From positions 1,674,001-1,738,000 of the forward strand of contig NZ_CP053837.1 in assembly GCF_013201705.1 (NCBI RefSeq): a stretch of DNA of 64,000 nt. Direction: 5' to 3'. Positions within the stretch are counted from its first letter, which is position 1, and every line of letters starts with the position of its first letter. The translations under genes were made by a program, and so were the position numbers. The notes below the pieces were generated by a model. That model was not told the DNA's origin. It was given only the letters and a program-made list of their open reading frames with translations, and ran no database searches. Source of the DNA: Aliarcobacter faecis (GTDB taxonomy: Bacteria; Campylobacterota; Campylobacteria; Campylobacterales; Arcobacteraceae). Positions 35,909-44,959 of the stretch are shown here, one piece after another.

Positions 35909-36477
35909 TTCTGAAAAGATGCCGAAACGATAGATAAAAACTCATCTTTTGTTTTTTTATCACTTTTAAAAAGTCCTCTTAAAGATGAAGTTATAGTAGT
36001 TGAACATATTTTTTCAACTCCTCTCATCTCCATACACATATGTCTTGCATCTATAATAACTGCAACACCTTTTGGTTTTAAATATTCATTTAAAGCATCA
36101 CAAATTTGCTCTGTCATCTGCTCTTGAATCTGTAATCTTCTTGCAAAAACATCAACAACTCTTGGAATTTTACTAAGTCCAACAACTTTGCCATTTGGAA
36201 TATAAGCAACATGAGCTTTTCCAATTATTGGTAACATATGATGTTCACAAAATGAGTAAAATTCAATATCTTTTACAACAACCATTTCATCATTTGTTGA
36301 AGTAAATAATGCCTTTTGAATAATCTCTTTTGGAGATTGTTTATATCCACTACACATAAATTCAAAAGCTTTTCTTACTCTTTTGGGAGTATCTAAAAGT
36401 CCTTCTCTTTGTGTATCTTCTCCTATATATTCTAATATATTTTTTACTGAATTCTCAAATTCAAGCTCTTTATCCAT
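35905..36477 (-). CDS. folE: GTP cyclohydrolase I
   Basis: 190 aa. First step of folate (tetrahydrobiopterin-type) synthesis: GTP to 7,8-dihydroneopterin triphosphate. Signatures: [35 protein letters not shown] with the zinc Cys and His, and [12 protein letters not shown] with the second zinc Cys. Last gene of a long minus-strand run; 24 bases after corA. Confidence 0.97.
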   Translation of the reverse strand: MDKELEFENSVKNILEYIGEDTQREGLLDTPKRVRKAFEFMCSGYKQSPKEIIQKALFTSTNDEMVVVKDIEFYSFCEHHMLPIIGKAHVAYIPNGKVVGLSKIPRVVDVFARRLQIQEQMTEQICDALNEYLKPKGVAVIIDARHMCMEMRGVEKICSTTITSSLRGLFKSDKKTKDEFLSIVSASFQK

Positions 36478-36501
36478 AATAAATAATTCCTTTTAAAATT
36501 T

Positions 36502-37452
36502 TTATATCCAACCTTTTTTTCTAAAGATTATCAAAGGTGTAACAGCTGATAAAATCATAACTCCGACTGAAAATAGATACCCAAATTCCCAATCAAGCTC
36601 AGGCATAAGATGAAAGTTCATCCCGTAAATACTAGCAACAAGTGTTGGTGGTAGGAAAATAACATTTACAATTGTAAAGATTTTAATAACCTTATTTTGT
36701 TCAACACTTAAAAGTCCTACAAAAATATTTTGTAAATAATCAAGTCTTTCAAAGTTAAAATTTGTATGATCTATTAATGACCTAATATCTTTTAACATAA
36801 TAGGAAGTTCACTTTTATCCTCAGTTACTCTTTGAGATTTTAGCAAAGAGTTTAATATTCTTTGCTTATCTGTAAGATTTTCTCTTATTTTCATATTTAA
36901 ATTCTCAAATATTGACATCTGTTCCAATAAATCTTCATTATCAACATCATCATCAAAAGCTTGTTTTCTAATTGCGGCTATATCTTTACTTAAATTTTCA
37001 ATAATATCAGCATCTGCATCAATTCTAATATCAATAATCTGACTAAAAATAGAGTACCCAGTTTTATATTCTCTTGGACTTGCGAGAAGTTTTTTAATTG
37101 AAGTATTAAAACTTGCTAGTTTTTTATACCTAATTGATATTAATAAATCCCCTTGTAAAATAAATGAAACTGTCTCATTTACAGGATCTTTATTATCATT
37201 TATCAAGAAGTAACTATTTATCTCTATTCGATTTGCTTCTTCCCAATATCGTGAACTAAGCTCAATCTCTTCACTCTCTTGTTTTGTTGGAAACTCTATA
37301 TCAAATATCGATTCAATAGTCTTTACTTCATCAATTGTTGGAAGAAGCATATCAATCCAAATAACACTTTTTCTATCTTCTATATCTTTTAGATATTCCA
37401 TACCTTCTATAACAGTAAGTCTATTTCCCTTTTTTACATAGCAACTAATCAA
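36502..37452 (-). CDS. corA: CorA-family magnesium/metal transporter
   Basis: 316 aa when started at TTG 37450-37452, which sits five bases after AAGGAG. A longer frame from a TTG at 37527 overlaps gspF by 57 bases and is unlikely. Large N-terminal cytoplasmic domain with a long helix (DADADIIENLSKDIAAIRKQ), then two C-terminal membrane segments with the signature YGMNF after the first. Pentameric channel for Mg2+ and possibly Co2+ or Ni2+. Ends RKKGWI. Between gspF and folE. Confidence 0.92.
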   Translation of the reverse strand: MISCYVKKGNRLTVIEGMEYLKDIEDRKSVIWIDMLLPTIDEVKTIESIFDIEFPTKQESEEIELSSRYWEEANRIEINSYFLINDNKDPVNETVSFILQGDLLISIRYKKLASFNTSIKKLLASPREYKTGYSIFSQIIDIRIDADADIIENLSKDIAAIRKQAFDDDVDNEDLLEQMSIFENLNMKIRENLTDKQRILNSLLKSQRVTEDKSELPIMLKDIRSLIDHTNFNFERLDYLQNIFVGLLSVEQNKVIKIFTIVNVIFLPPTLVASIYGMNFHLMPELDWEFGYLFSVGVMILSAVTPLIIFRKKGWI

Positions 37453-37469
37453 ACTTACTCCTTTTAAAA

Positions 37470-38657
37470 CTATTTTATAATATTTCCCATATCCCAAATT
37501 GGAACAAATATTGCTATTACTATCCAAAGTATTAAAATCATAATAAATACAAGAAATGTTGGTTGTATTAATGATATCAAAAAACCTACTCTCTCATCAA
37601 ATCTATTTTTGTAAATCATTTTAATTTCACTAATAACTAAAGGTAAAGAGTTTGAAACTTCACCTGTATTTATTAAATTTAAAACTATATCATCAAATAT
37701 TTTTGATTCACAAAAAGAGATATTTATAGATTTCCCATTTTCTAAAAAATTATCAATAATATATATTTTATCTAATAGATATTTGTTTTCTAATAAAACT
37801 TTAGAGCTTTTAAAACATTTATGAAACTCAAACTGTGATTTTTGCATAATCTCTATTAATAAAAATAGCTTATAAAGTTGCAAAGATAAATTTATATCTT
37901 TTAGTAAAAAAATATTATTTATCAATATTTTATCAATGAAATATTCTACTTTTAAGCTTTTTTTATAAATAAAATAAAAAACTATTGATAAAAAGAGTAT
38001 GCTCAAAATGAAAAGAAGATAGTAGTTTACAAAAAAATACTCAAATTTTAGTAAAAGTTCTGTTGCCAATGGGAGTTCACTTTGACTTTGCATAAATATA
38101 GTTTTAAAATTTGGAACAACAAAAAGAAAAATTGATAATAAAGAGATAAAAAAGGTAATTAATAGAAAAATTGGATATGAGATAGCTTTATAAAATCTCT
38201 TTTTTATCTCATTTATCTCTATTAATAGTTTAGATATGGCTTCAATATTTAAAGCTATATCTCCTCCTTGGAATAAGATTTTTGAGAACTGTTTAAATAA
38301 AGGATTTATTCTAAAATTATCAAAATTATTTTTAACACTATTTTGTTCTATAAAACTATTTTTTAAACTCTCTAAAAATAGTAAAACATTCTTATCTTTC
38401 TTATTTTTGATTAAAATATCTATTGCATCAGCTATATTTATATTTGAAGATAACATTAAATTTAGTTCATAAAATAGTAAATTCAAACTTTTATCATCAA
38501 CTCTTATCTTTTTAAAATAGTTAAAATCAAAACTTCTTTTTAACTCAATAATTTTTAAAATATTTTTGGGCTTTTTTTCTATATTTATATCATTACACTC
38601 TAAAATCAGCTCTTTAATATTCTGATTTTTTTGATAAATAATTTTATATTTTTTCAT
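37470..38657 (-). CDS. GspF/CtsF-type inner-membrane platform protein
   Basis: 395 aa. T2SS/type IV pilus platform family. Two GspF domains with three membrane segments: SYPIFLLITFFISLLSIFLFV near 160, YYLLFILSILFLSIVFYFIY near 215, and a C-terminal one near 370 (PTFLVFIMILILWIVIAIFVP). QGGDIALNIEAIS replaces the usual EKSG-type segment. Its ATG overlaps the gspE stop by 4 bases. With the GspE upstream and two bitopic membrane proteins, it likely belongs to the DNA-uptake machinery known in Campylobacter as Cts. No secretin or pseudopilin gene is adjacent. Confidence 0.83.
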   Translation of the reverse strand: MKKYKIIYQKNQNIKELILECNDINIEKKPKNILKIIELKRSFDFNYFKKIRVDDKSLNLLFYELNLMLSSNINIADAIDILIKNKKDKNVLLFLESLKNSFIEQNSVKNNFDNFRINPLFKQFSKILFQGGDIALNIEAISKLLIEINEIKKRFYKAISYPIFLLITFFISLLSIFLFVVPNFKTIFMQSQSELPLATELLLKFEYFFVNYYLLFILSILFLSIVFYFIYKKSLKVEYFIDKILINNIFLLKDINLSLQLYKLFLLIEIMQKSQFEFHKCFKSSKVLLENKYLLDKIYIIDNFLENGKSINISFCESKIFDDIVLNLINTGEVSNSLPLVISEIKMIYKNRFDERVGFLISLIQPTFLVFIMILILWIVIAIFVPIWDMGNIIK

Positions 38658-40009
38658 ATATTTACCACTTTTAATACCTCTTCTTTAGAAGTTTTATTCT
38701 CTCTTACCTTAAGCATTCCATCATCTTTCAAAGTTTGAAAATTTATACTTTTTAAGTAGTTTAAAAACTCTTGTTTATTTGATTTTTTAAAAATCAAACT
38801 AGATAGTTCATCATCTATTTTTAATATCTCAGCAATAGAACTTCTCTCATAATATTTTGTAAAATTACAAAAACTACAACCATTTGAAGCACACTTTATA
38901 CAATAATTCAAAACCAATCTTTGAGCCATAACTAACTTTAAACTAGTAGCAATTAAAAAAGGATCTGCTTTTAAATCAAGTAATCTTGTAATTGTTTCAA
39001 GAGAACTATTCGCATGAATACTAGCAAGTACTAAATGTCCAGTTAATGAAGCTTGAAGAGCGATATCAAGTGAAAATTTATCTCTTATTTCTCCAATAAA
39101 AATAATATCTGGATCTTGCCTTAAGATATTTTTCAAAGCAAGTTCAAAACTAAGCCCTATTTTGCTATTTACTGGAATCTGATTTATAGAAGGAATTTTA
39201 TACTCAACTGGGTCTTCAATAGTTATTATTTTTTTATCTTCACTATTTAACTCTTTCAAAATTGAGTATAAAGTTGTTGTTTTTCCACTTCCTGTTGGTC
39301 CACTAATTAAAATCAATCCTGAACTTATTTGTAAATTATTTATTAAAATTTCATAAATATTTTGACTTAATCCCAAAGTTTGAAGGCTTTTATCTATATT
39401 TTTACTATCAAGAACTCTTAAAACCAAAGATTCAGCCTCTATTGTAGGCATTGAAGAAAACCTAAAATCATACTTTTTATCTCTGATATTTAAAGAGAAT
39501 CTTCCATCAAGAGGAAGCCTTATTTGGGTAATATCCAAATTTGATAAAAGTTTTAAATAAGAAGATATTTGTGAGAAATAACTAAATTCGATTACAAAAA
39601 ATATCTTTAATTTTCCATCAACTCTAAATTTAAAGAGAGCTCTATTTTCAAACTTCTCAATATGCATATCACTAGCTCTTTTCTCTATTGCAAAAAGTAA
39701 AATCTTTTCAACAAACTCTTTAATATAACTATCTGTACCACTATTTATCTTTTGTAAAATCAAAAATAGCTCAATTTTAATCTCTAAATTAGAGAGTAAA
39801 AATAGAATATCTAGCTCATTTACTTCAACAAAATTTAGGATTTTTGAAAAATCATCTTTTATAGTTTGTAAATTTGAACTTTTACAAACAGCTAGTTTTA
39901 AGCTAATTGAATCTTCTAAAATAGGAACAACTCTATTTTTTATAAAATAACCTTTCTCATACTTTGTAAAAAGTGAATAATTAATCAAGGTTTTTAAGAT
40001 ATTTTGCAT
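38654..40009 (-). CDS. GspE/PilB/CtsE-type assembly ATPase
   Basis: 451 aa. Hexameric secretion ATPase that powers pseudopilus growth. Walker A GPTGSGKTTTLYS near residue 222, Asp box IEDPVEYKIPSINQIPVN, Walker B DIIFIGEIRD, and a C-terminal zinc site (CIKCASNGCSFCNF). N-terminal domain divergent. The downstream gspF overlaps it by 4 bases, and its own start overlaps the upstream gene by 29. Closest known role: natural transformation (CtsE) in Campylobacter, since no other T2SS parts are here. Confidence 0.88.
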   Translation of the reverse strand: MQNILKTLINYSLFTKYEKGYFIKNRVVPILEDSISLKLAVCKSSNLQTIKDDFSKILNFVEVNELDILFLLSNLEIKIELFLILQKINSGTDSYIKEFVEKILLFAIEKRASDMHIEKFENRALFKFRVDGKLKIFFVIEFSYFSQISSYLKLLSNLDITQIRLPLDGRFSLNIRDKKYDFRFSSMPTIEAESLVLRVLDSKNIDKSLQTLGLSQNIYEILINNLQISSGLILISGPTGSGKTTTLYSILKELNSEDKKIITIEDPVEYKIPSINQIPVNSKIGLSFELALKNILRQDPDIIFIGEIRDKFSLDIALQASLTGHLVLASIHANSSLETITRLLDLKADPFLIATSLKLVMAQRLVLNYCIKCASNGCSFCNFTKYYERSSIAEILKIDDELSSLIFKKSNKQEFLNYLKSINFQTLKDDGMLKVRENKTSKEEVLKVVNI

Positions 40010-40715
40010 AAGACAACTCCAATTTTATCTCTTCATTTTTATTTTTTAAAACCACATAATCTCTAAAAATTTTTATTAATTTAAAACCATTTATCTCTTC
40101 ATTTTTTTTAACCCAAATTCCATTTATAAATGCAAAATCTCCTACAATTGCATTTATCTTAAAATCTATTTTTTCTATCTCTTCAAAACTATTTTCTACT
40201 TTTTCAATCTCTTGATTATTTTGGTTAAATTCTAAATTATCTTTTAAAAATACTCTTTCATATGAAGTTTGTGTAGATAATTTTTTTATAAAGAATTTTG
40301 AAAAATCAACTTTTAGATTTACTAAATTCTTATTTTCCTCTTTTTTATAATTTATAAATTTAATATTACTAAAACTATTTAATCTCTCAATTTGAGCTAT
40401 AAATTCAAAAATATTATTTAATTCTCCACTAAAACTTAAAAATATTTCTAGCTCTTTTTTCTCACTTTTTATTATAAAAATTGTGTTCTCTTTTGCTAAA
40501 TTTTCAATTTTTGAGATAATTTCTAAAATATTCTCTTTCATTTTTCTATTTCCAAGCTCATAATTTTCTACTTTAGGAGTTATATTTTCATTTTGAATTT
40601 GAGTTTTATCAAAAAATATAAAGAGTAAAGATATTATTAACATTGGCAAAATATATAGTTCAATTTTTGTCTTTTTTGAACTATAAATAAATTTTTCATT
40701 CAAATATTTTAACAT
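39981..40715 (-). CDS. Bitopic membrane protein of the GspE/GspF cluster
   Basis: 244 aa. Short cytoplasmic head, one membrane segment (ELYILPMLIISLLFIFF) near 20-40, then a coiled-coil-like and a small alpha/beta periplasmic region. The end (FAFINGIWVKKNEEINGFKLIKI) looks like a GspC/PilP-type or CtsR-like beta domain. Order and topology match a T2SS/type IV pilus alignment-complex protein such as PilO/GspM, but sequence identity is not recognisable to me. It overlaps neighbours on both sides, so is strictly co-translated. Confidence 0.6.
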   Translation of the reverse strand: MLKYLNEKFIYSSKKTKIELYILPMLIISLLFIFFDKTQIQNENITPKVENYELGNRKMKENILEIISKIENLAKENTIFIIKSEKKELEIFLSFSGELNNIFEFIAQIERLNSFSNIKFINYKKEENKNLVNLKVDFSKFFIKKLSTQTSYERVFLKDNLEFNQNNQEIEKVENSFEEIEKIDFKINAIVGDFAFINGIWVKKNEEINGFKLIKIFRDYVVLKNKNEEIKLELSYAKYLKNLD

Positions 40716-41568
40716 CTAAACTAGCCTTAAAGATATTTTTATCCTCTATAAAATCTATATTTGAAGATGAAAAAACTATCTCATTATCTTCTAAAAATTT
40801 ATAAATATCTTCTTTGTTTTTTGAATTTACCTCTAATTTTAAGATATTTGTATCAAACTCAAAACCTATTAAATTTAAATTTTTTTGATTTAATTTATAA
40901 ATTATTTTTCTAGCTTTATCTTCAAAACTATTAAATTTATAATTCTCAAGAATATTACTTGTATCAAAATTTTGAACATCACTTTTAATCTCTATATTTT
41001 CATTTGGATAAAAAAATAAAGTAAAAATAGTCAAAATCAACAGATAAAAAATATAACTAAAAAATGAGTAGTTTTTATTTAAATCAAAAAACTCTATACT
41101 ATTCTTATTCTTACTTTGTAAGAATTCATCTTTTTTTAAATATAAACTCTCTTTATCTATAGTTATAAGAGTTTGTAAATCTATTTGAAAATTTTTATTT
41201 AAATAACCCATAAGTTCAACTATTTTTATATTCTCTTCTATTTTTTGCAAATAGTAGAATTTACTATTTTTGAATATTAAAAAGTAATTTCCATATAAGA
41301 AAGCTATTATATTTTTTTGATTATTCTCTTCATAAATTTTAGAAAATAGTTCAAGTTCGAGGTGTTTGAAATTACTATTTAGTATCAGAAGTTGATAAAT
41401 TCCCAACTCATTTATGTAGTTTAAAATAACTTTTGAGTCTTTAGAAAGGTTTATATATTTTAGTTCTAAAAAAGTAGAGATAAAACTTTTTAAGTTTTTC
41501 TTCTCTATCTCTTCACTAGCTTCAATCTCTATGATTTCGATATCTTCAATGCTATAAAAACTATCCAT
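40696..41568 (-). CDS. GspL/PilN-like bitopic membrane protein
   Basis: 290 aa. About 165 N-terminal cytoplasmic residues with an acidic start (IEDIEIIEIEASEEIE), one membrane segment near 168-188, then a ~100-residue periplasmic domain with a ferredoxin-like pattern (IGFEFDTNILKLEVNSKNKEDI). This layout, directly before a PilO-like gene, gspE and gspF, fits the GspL or PilM-PilN position. Possible Campylobacter counterpart: CtsX. Homology is inferred from topology and order, not from motifs. Confidence 0.55.
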   Translation of the reverse strand: MDSFYSIEDIEIIEIEASEEIEKKNLKSFISTFLELKYINLSKDSKVILNYINELGIYQLLILNSNFKHLELELFSKIYEENNQKNIIAFLYGNYFLIFKNSKFYYLQKIEENIKIVELMGYLNKNFQIDLQTLITIDKESLYLKKDEFLQSKNKNSIEFFDLNKNYSFFSYIFYLLILTIFTLFFYPNENIEIKSDVQNFDTSNILENYKFNSFEDKARKIIYKLNQKNLNLIGFEFDTNILKLEVNSKNKEDIYKFLEDNEIVFSSSNIDFIEDKNIFKASLDVKIFE

Positions 41569-41643
41569 TTTAAGCTCATATTTTAGAATCTTTAAAAAAA
41601 TAAGTTTATAAAATTGTAGCTTAAAATAATATTTTAAATTATA

Positions 41644-42531
41644 TTATTGAATTTCTATATCATATCCCATTGATTTTAAGGCATCTTTATTTTTTGTCCA
41701 GTTTTTCTTTATACTTACAAAAAGTTCCAAATAGCACTTTTTACCACTTAATTTTTCTATTTTTATTCTTGCAGCTTTTCCTATTCTTTTTATTGCAGTT
41801 GCATTTTGACCAATAATCATACCTTTTTGAGTATCTTTTTGCACAATTATAGTAGCTTTTATCACATCAACATTTACTTTTTCTTCAACTTTATTTACAA
41901 CAACATCTGTTTCATAAGGGATTTCATCACTAATATTTTCAAAAATTGACTCTCTTATAAACTCTTTATAAATATCTCTTAAATGCTCTGTTGTCATAAT
42001 TTCTGGGTCAAATAAATATGGATGTTCTGGTAAATATTTTACAACCTCATCTAAAATATCAGCCTTTTTTGTAGCTTTTTTAATTGACACAGGAATAATA
42101 GCTTCGTAATTTTCACTATATTTTTCATACTCTTTTAGCTTTATCATTAATTCATCACTATTAATAAAATCTATCTTTGTAAGAAGTAAAATATGCTTTG
42201 TATTTTTTTTATTTTTCTCTAAAAAATCTTCATAATATTTTAAACTATCAGTAACTGGAGCTAAAAAAAGTATTAAATCACAGTCTCCCATAGCTTTTAA
42301 AGCCTCTTCAAGCATAAATTGATTTAATAATTTTTCAGTCTCATGAATTCCAGGAGTGTCCACAAAAATAATTTGGTCATCTTCATGCATAACAATTATA
42401 TTTGATCTTCTTCTTGTTGCATTTGCTTTATGTGAAACCATCGCAATTTTTTCACCAACAAGCCAATTTAGAAGTGAGCTTTTCCCAGCATTTGGACGAC
42501 CAACAACTGAAACATATCCACATTTTGTCAT
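41644..42531 (-). CDS. era: GTPase Era
   Basis: 295 aa. Essential GTPase binding 16S rRNA during 30S maturation. G1 GRPNAGKSSLLN at 10-21, G2 region NATRRRSNI, G3 DTPGI, G4 LTKID, and C-terminal KH domain with GQNATAIKRIGKAARIKIEKL. Full length. Located in the minus-strand run between a small unknown gene and the GspL-like gene. Confidence 0.97.
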   Translation of the reverse strand: MTKCGYVSVVGRPNAGKSSLLNWLVGEKIAMVSHKANATRRRSNIIVMHEDDQIIFVDTPGIHETEKLLNQFMLEEALKAMGDCDLILFLAPVTDSLKYYEDFLEKNKKNTKHILLLTKIDFINSDELMIKLKEYEKYSENYEAIIPVSIKKATKKADILDEVVKYLPEHPYLFDPEIMTTEHLRDIYKEFIRESIFENISDEIPYETDVVVNKVEEKVNVDVIKATIIVQKDTQKGMIIGQNATAIKRIGKAARIKIEKLSGKKCYLELFVSIKKNWTKNKDALKSMGYDIEIQ

Positions 42532-42592
42532 ATTTTTTTGCCTTTTTTTAATTTTATATTTTATATTACCATAATTTTACTATTTACTCTTT

Positions 42593-42958
42593 TTATGCTT
42601 TTATAAATCTCTTTTCTATTTCACCTTCACTAAGCTCTATATTTTTTTCATTTAAAAAACCAAAGTAATATTTTTCATCTTTAAATGTAACTTCAATAAC
42701 TAAAATATTTTTATCTTTATGATTTTGTACAAATTTTTCAATAGCTTCTAAAGGTCTATTTTTCCAATATTTTTCTATTTCACTATTATTTCCAACATCA
42801 AAAAACATACAATCCTCACACATAGAAAATATATACTCTCCTGAACCTTCATAAATTTCTAAAGAACCACTATCATGATCTAATTTTTCATTTGTAAATG
42901 GACAAAAAAGTTTAAAACTTCCACCAAATTTATCTATATTTATCTCTATTTTATTCAT
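42593..42958 (-). CDS. Small unknown protein with cysteine pairs
   Basis: 121 aa. Cytoplasmic by composition, acidic. Contains CPFTNEKL near 19 and a CEDC pair near 47-50, perhaps a metal site. I do not recognise the family. 11 bases after the L,D-transpeptidase gene and 61 before era; likely in one transcript with them. Confidence 0.6.
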   Translation of the reverse strand: MNKIEINIDKFGGSFKLFCPFTNEKLDHDSGSLEIYEGSGEYIFSMCEDCMFFDVGNNSEIEKYWKNRPLEAIEKFVQNHKDKNILVIEVTFKDEKYYFGFLNEKNIELSEGEIEKRFIKA

Positions 42959-42969
42959 ACTCTTCCTTC

Positions 42970-43677
42970 CTATTTTAATACAACTTTTATATCTTCCATA
43001 CTTTTAAACTCGATAAACTCCTTTAAAAGCCCTACAAGTTCAACAACTTCACTATTTTTCATCCTAATACAACCACTTGATTCATAACTTCCAATAGTTT
43101 TCTCACTTAAAGTTCCATGTATTCTAAAGGTATCTTTCCCATCAACTTTATGACTTAAATTTATCTTTGCACTTCCCATATAGTTTAGTTTATCTCCACC
43201 TTTTACAACTTTTGGTAAAATTATCCCTTTTTTTCTAAAACTCTCTATAGTATCAGCTGTTGGATACCAAACAGGATTTAGAGTAATTGATGTGATTTCG
43301 CCAACTCCTAAAGGCTTTTTAATATCTTTTCTAGCAGTTGAAACTTTATAACTTTTTAAAAGTTTTAATTTATCATCAACTTTTGCATTTACACTTAAAA
43401 TATTTGTTGATGAATCAACATCAATTATTATCTTATCATAAGAGCCTGTTTCACTTAAAATATTATCAACTTTTTTAAATGTTGATAGTTTTGGAGTATA
43501 TTTATCTATTATTTTTGTCCCTATTTTTGAGAAATCTTCTACAAATTTATCTTCATCAAAAACTTTTATTTTAGAAAATTTTTCTATAAACTCATCAATT
43601 TTAATTAAAGACTCTTTACTCTCTTTTGAAAATAGTTGAGAAACCATAAGTAAAACTAATAACAAAACTCTAAACAA
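42970..43677 (-). CDS. L,D-transpeptidase (YkuD) family protein
   Basis: 235 aa. Signal peptide (1-18; start TTG 43675-43677 with AAGGA nine bases ahead; an internal ATG at 43647 would cut the signal). YkuD domain in the C-terminal half: FRIHGTLSEKTIG with the catalytic SSGCIRMKN. These cross-link peptidoglycan by 3-3 bonds or attach proteins. Divergent from the PLP enzyme pair. Confidence 0.85.
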   Translation of the reverse strand: MFRVLLLVLLMVSQLFSKESKESLIKIDEFIEKFSKIKVFDEDKFVEDFSKIGTKIIDKYTPKLSTFKKVDNILSETGSYDKIIIDVDSSTNILSVNAKVDDKLKLLKSYKVSTARKDIKKPLGVGEITSITLNPVWYPTADTIESFRKKGIILPKVVKGGDKLNYMGSAKINLSHKVDGKDTFRIHGTLSEKTIGSYESSGCIRMKNSEVVELVGLLKEFIEFKSMEDIKVVLK

Positions 43678-43798
43678 TGCTTATATTCCTTATTCTTTTG
43701 ATTCTAAAATAGATTTATAACATTTTTTACTATCAAATTAGATTAACAATTTCTTAGGTACAATTTAACAAAAATTATAAAAAAATCTGGAAAAACTT

Positions 43799-44959
43799 AT
43801 GAAAAATAGCCTTGAAACAACACTTTGCCATCCTACATCTTTTGCCCCTTTTAAAGATGTTACAGGTTCATCACATTTTCCTATTTATAACACTGCAACT
43901 TTTGACTTAAAAAAACAAAGTAGTGAAAATGGTGAAAAGATTTATGATTATACAAGGAGTGATAATCCAACAAGAGAAAGCTTAGAAAATCTCTTTGCCT
44001 ATGCTGAAAATGGAGCTGGTTGTGTATGTACACATACAGGAATTGCTAGTGTAAATCTACTTTTTGAAACAGTTTTAAAAGCAAACTCTACAATTTTAGT
44101 AGAAGCTGATTGCTATGGTGGAACAAATAGACTTTTAAAAATCTATAAAGAGAAATATAATATTGAAGTAATAAAAGCAGATTTTCACGATTTTTCAATG
44201 CTTGAACATATTTTAAAAACTTCTAGTGTAGATTTAACTCTTTGCGAAAGCCCAACAAATCCAGGATTAAAAATAATTGATTTAGAAAAAGTTGCAAATC
44301 TTTGTAAAAAATATAATTCACTTTTTGCAGTTGATAACTCACTTGCTACTTTTATAAGCCAAAAACCTCTTGATTTAGGAGCTGATTTTTCACTATTTTC
44401 AACTACAAAATATATAAGTGGGCATGGAAGTGTAATTGCTGGAGCAATTGTTGCAAAAACTAAAGAGAACTCAGATAAACTTCACTACTACTCAAATGCT
44501 CATGGACACAATCAAAATCCACTTGATGTTCATCTAATATCTTTAGGAATTCCTAGTTTAAAAATAAGAGCAAAAGCAAGTAGTAAAAACTCTATTAAAT
44601 TAGCAAAATTTTTACAAAAGCAAGATTTTATTACAAAAGTAACTCATCCTGCTTTAAAATCACACGAAAATAGAAAATTAGCAAAAAAACAGATGAAAAT
44701 AATTCCTGGAGTTTTTTGTGCTGATTTTAAAACTGTTGAATTAGCAGAAAAATTTATAGAAAATAGCAAAATATTTGGAGAAAAATGCTCTTTTGGAAGT
44801 CCTGATAGTAGAGTCGAAATTCCTTCAAAAATCTCTCATGCTAGTTTTTCTAAAGAGGAGCTAAAAGCTATTGGAATAAGTGATAGTACAGTACGATTTG
44901 CTATTGGTTTTGAAGACTTTGAAGATTTAAAAAGAGATTTATTACAAGCGATAAAATGA
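43799..44959 (+). CDS. Cys/Met-metabolism PLP enzyme (cystathionine synthase/lyase type)
   Basis: 386 aa. Trans-sulfuration family. Early motif YDYTRSDNPTRESLE, PLP contacts at HTGIASVN, the catalytic Lys in FSTTKYISGHGSVIAGAI, and a C-terminal VRFAIGFEDFEDLKRDL. Which of cystathionine gamma-synthase, cystathionine beta-lyase or O-acyl-homoserine sulfhydrylase it is cannot be settled from motifs alone. ATG at 43799; its stop overlaps the ATG of the second family member (ATGA). Confidence 0.85.
   Translation: MKNSLETTLCHPTSFAPFKDVTGSSHFPIYNTATFDLKKQSSENGEKIYDYTRSDNPTRESLENLFAYAENGAGCVCTHTGIASVNLLFETVLKANSTILVEADCYGGTNRLLKIYKEKYNIEVIKADFHDFSMLEHILKTSSVDLTLCESPTNPGLKIIDLEKVANLCKKYNSLFAVDNSLATFISQKPLDLGADFSLFSTTKYISGHGSVIAGAIVAKTKENSDKLHYYSNAHGHNQNPLDVHLISLGIPSLKIRAKASSKNSIKLAKFLQKQDFITKVTHPALKSHENRKLAKKQMKIIPGVFCADFKTVELAEKFIENSKIFGEKCSFGSPDSRVEIPSKISHASFSKEELKAIGISDSTVRFAIGFEDFEDLKRDLLQAIK

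Noticed and set aside
37452-37527. Longer corA from TTG 37527
   Set aside because: It would overlap gspF by 57 bases and add residues not seen in CorA proteins; TTG 37452 has a near-perfect ribosome site.
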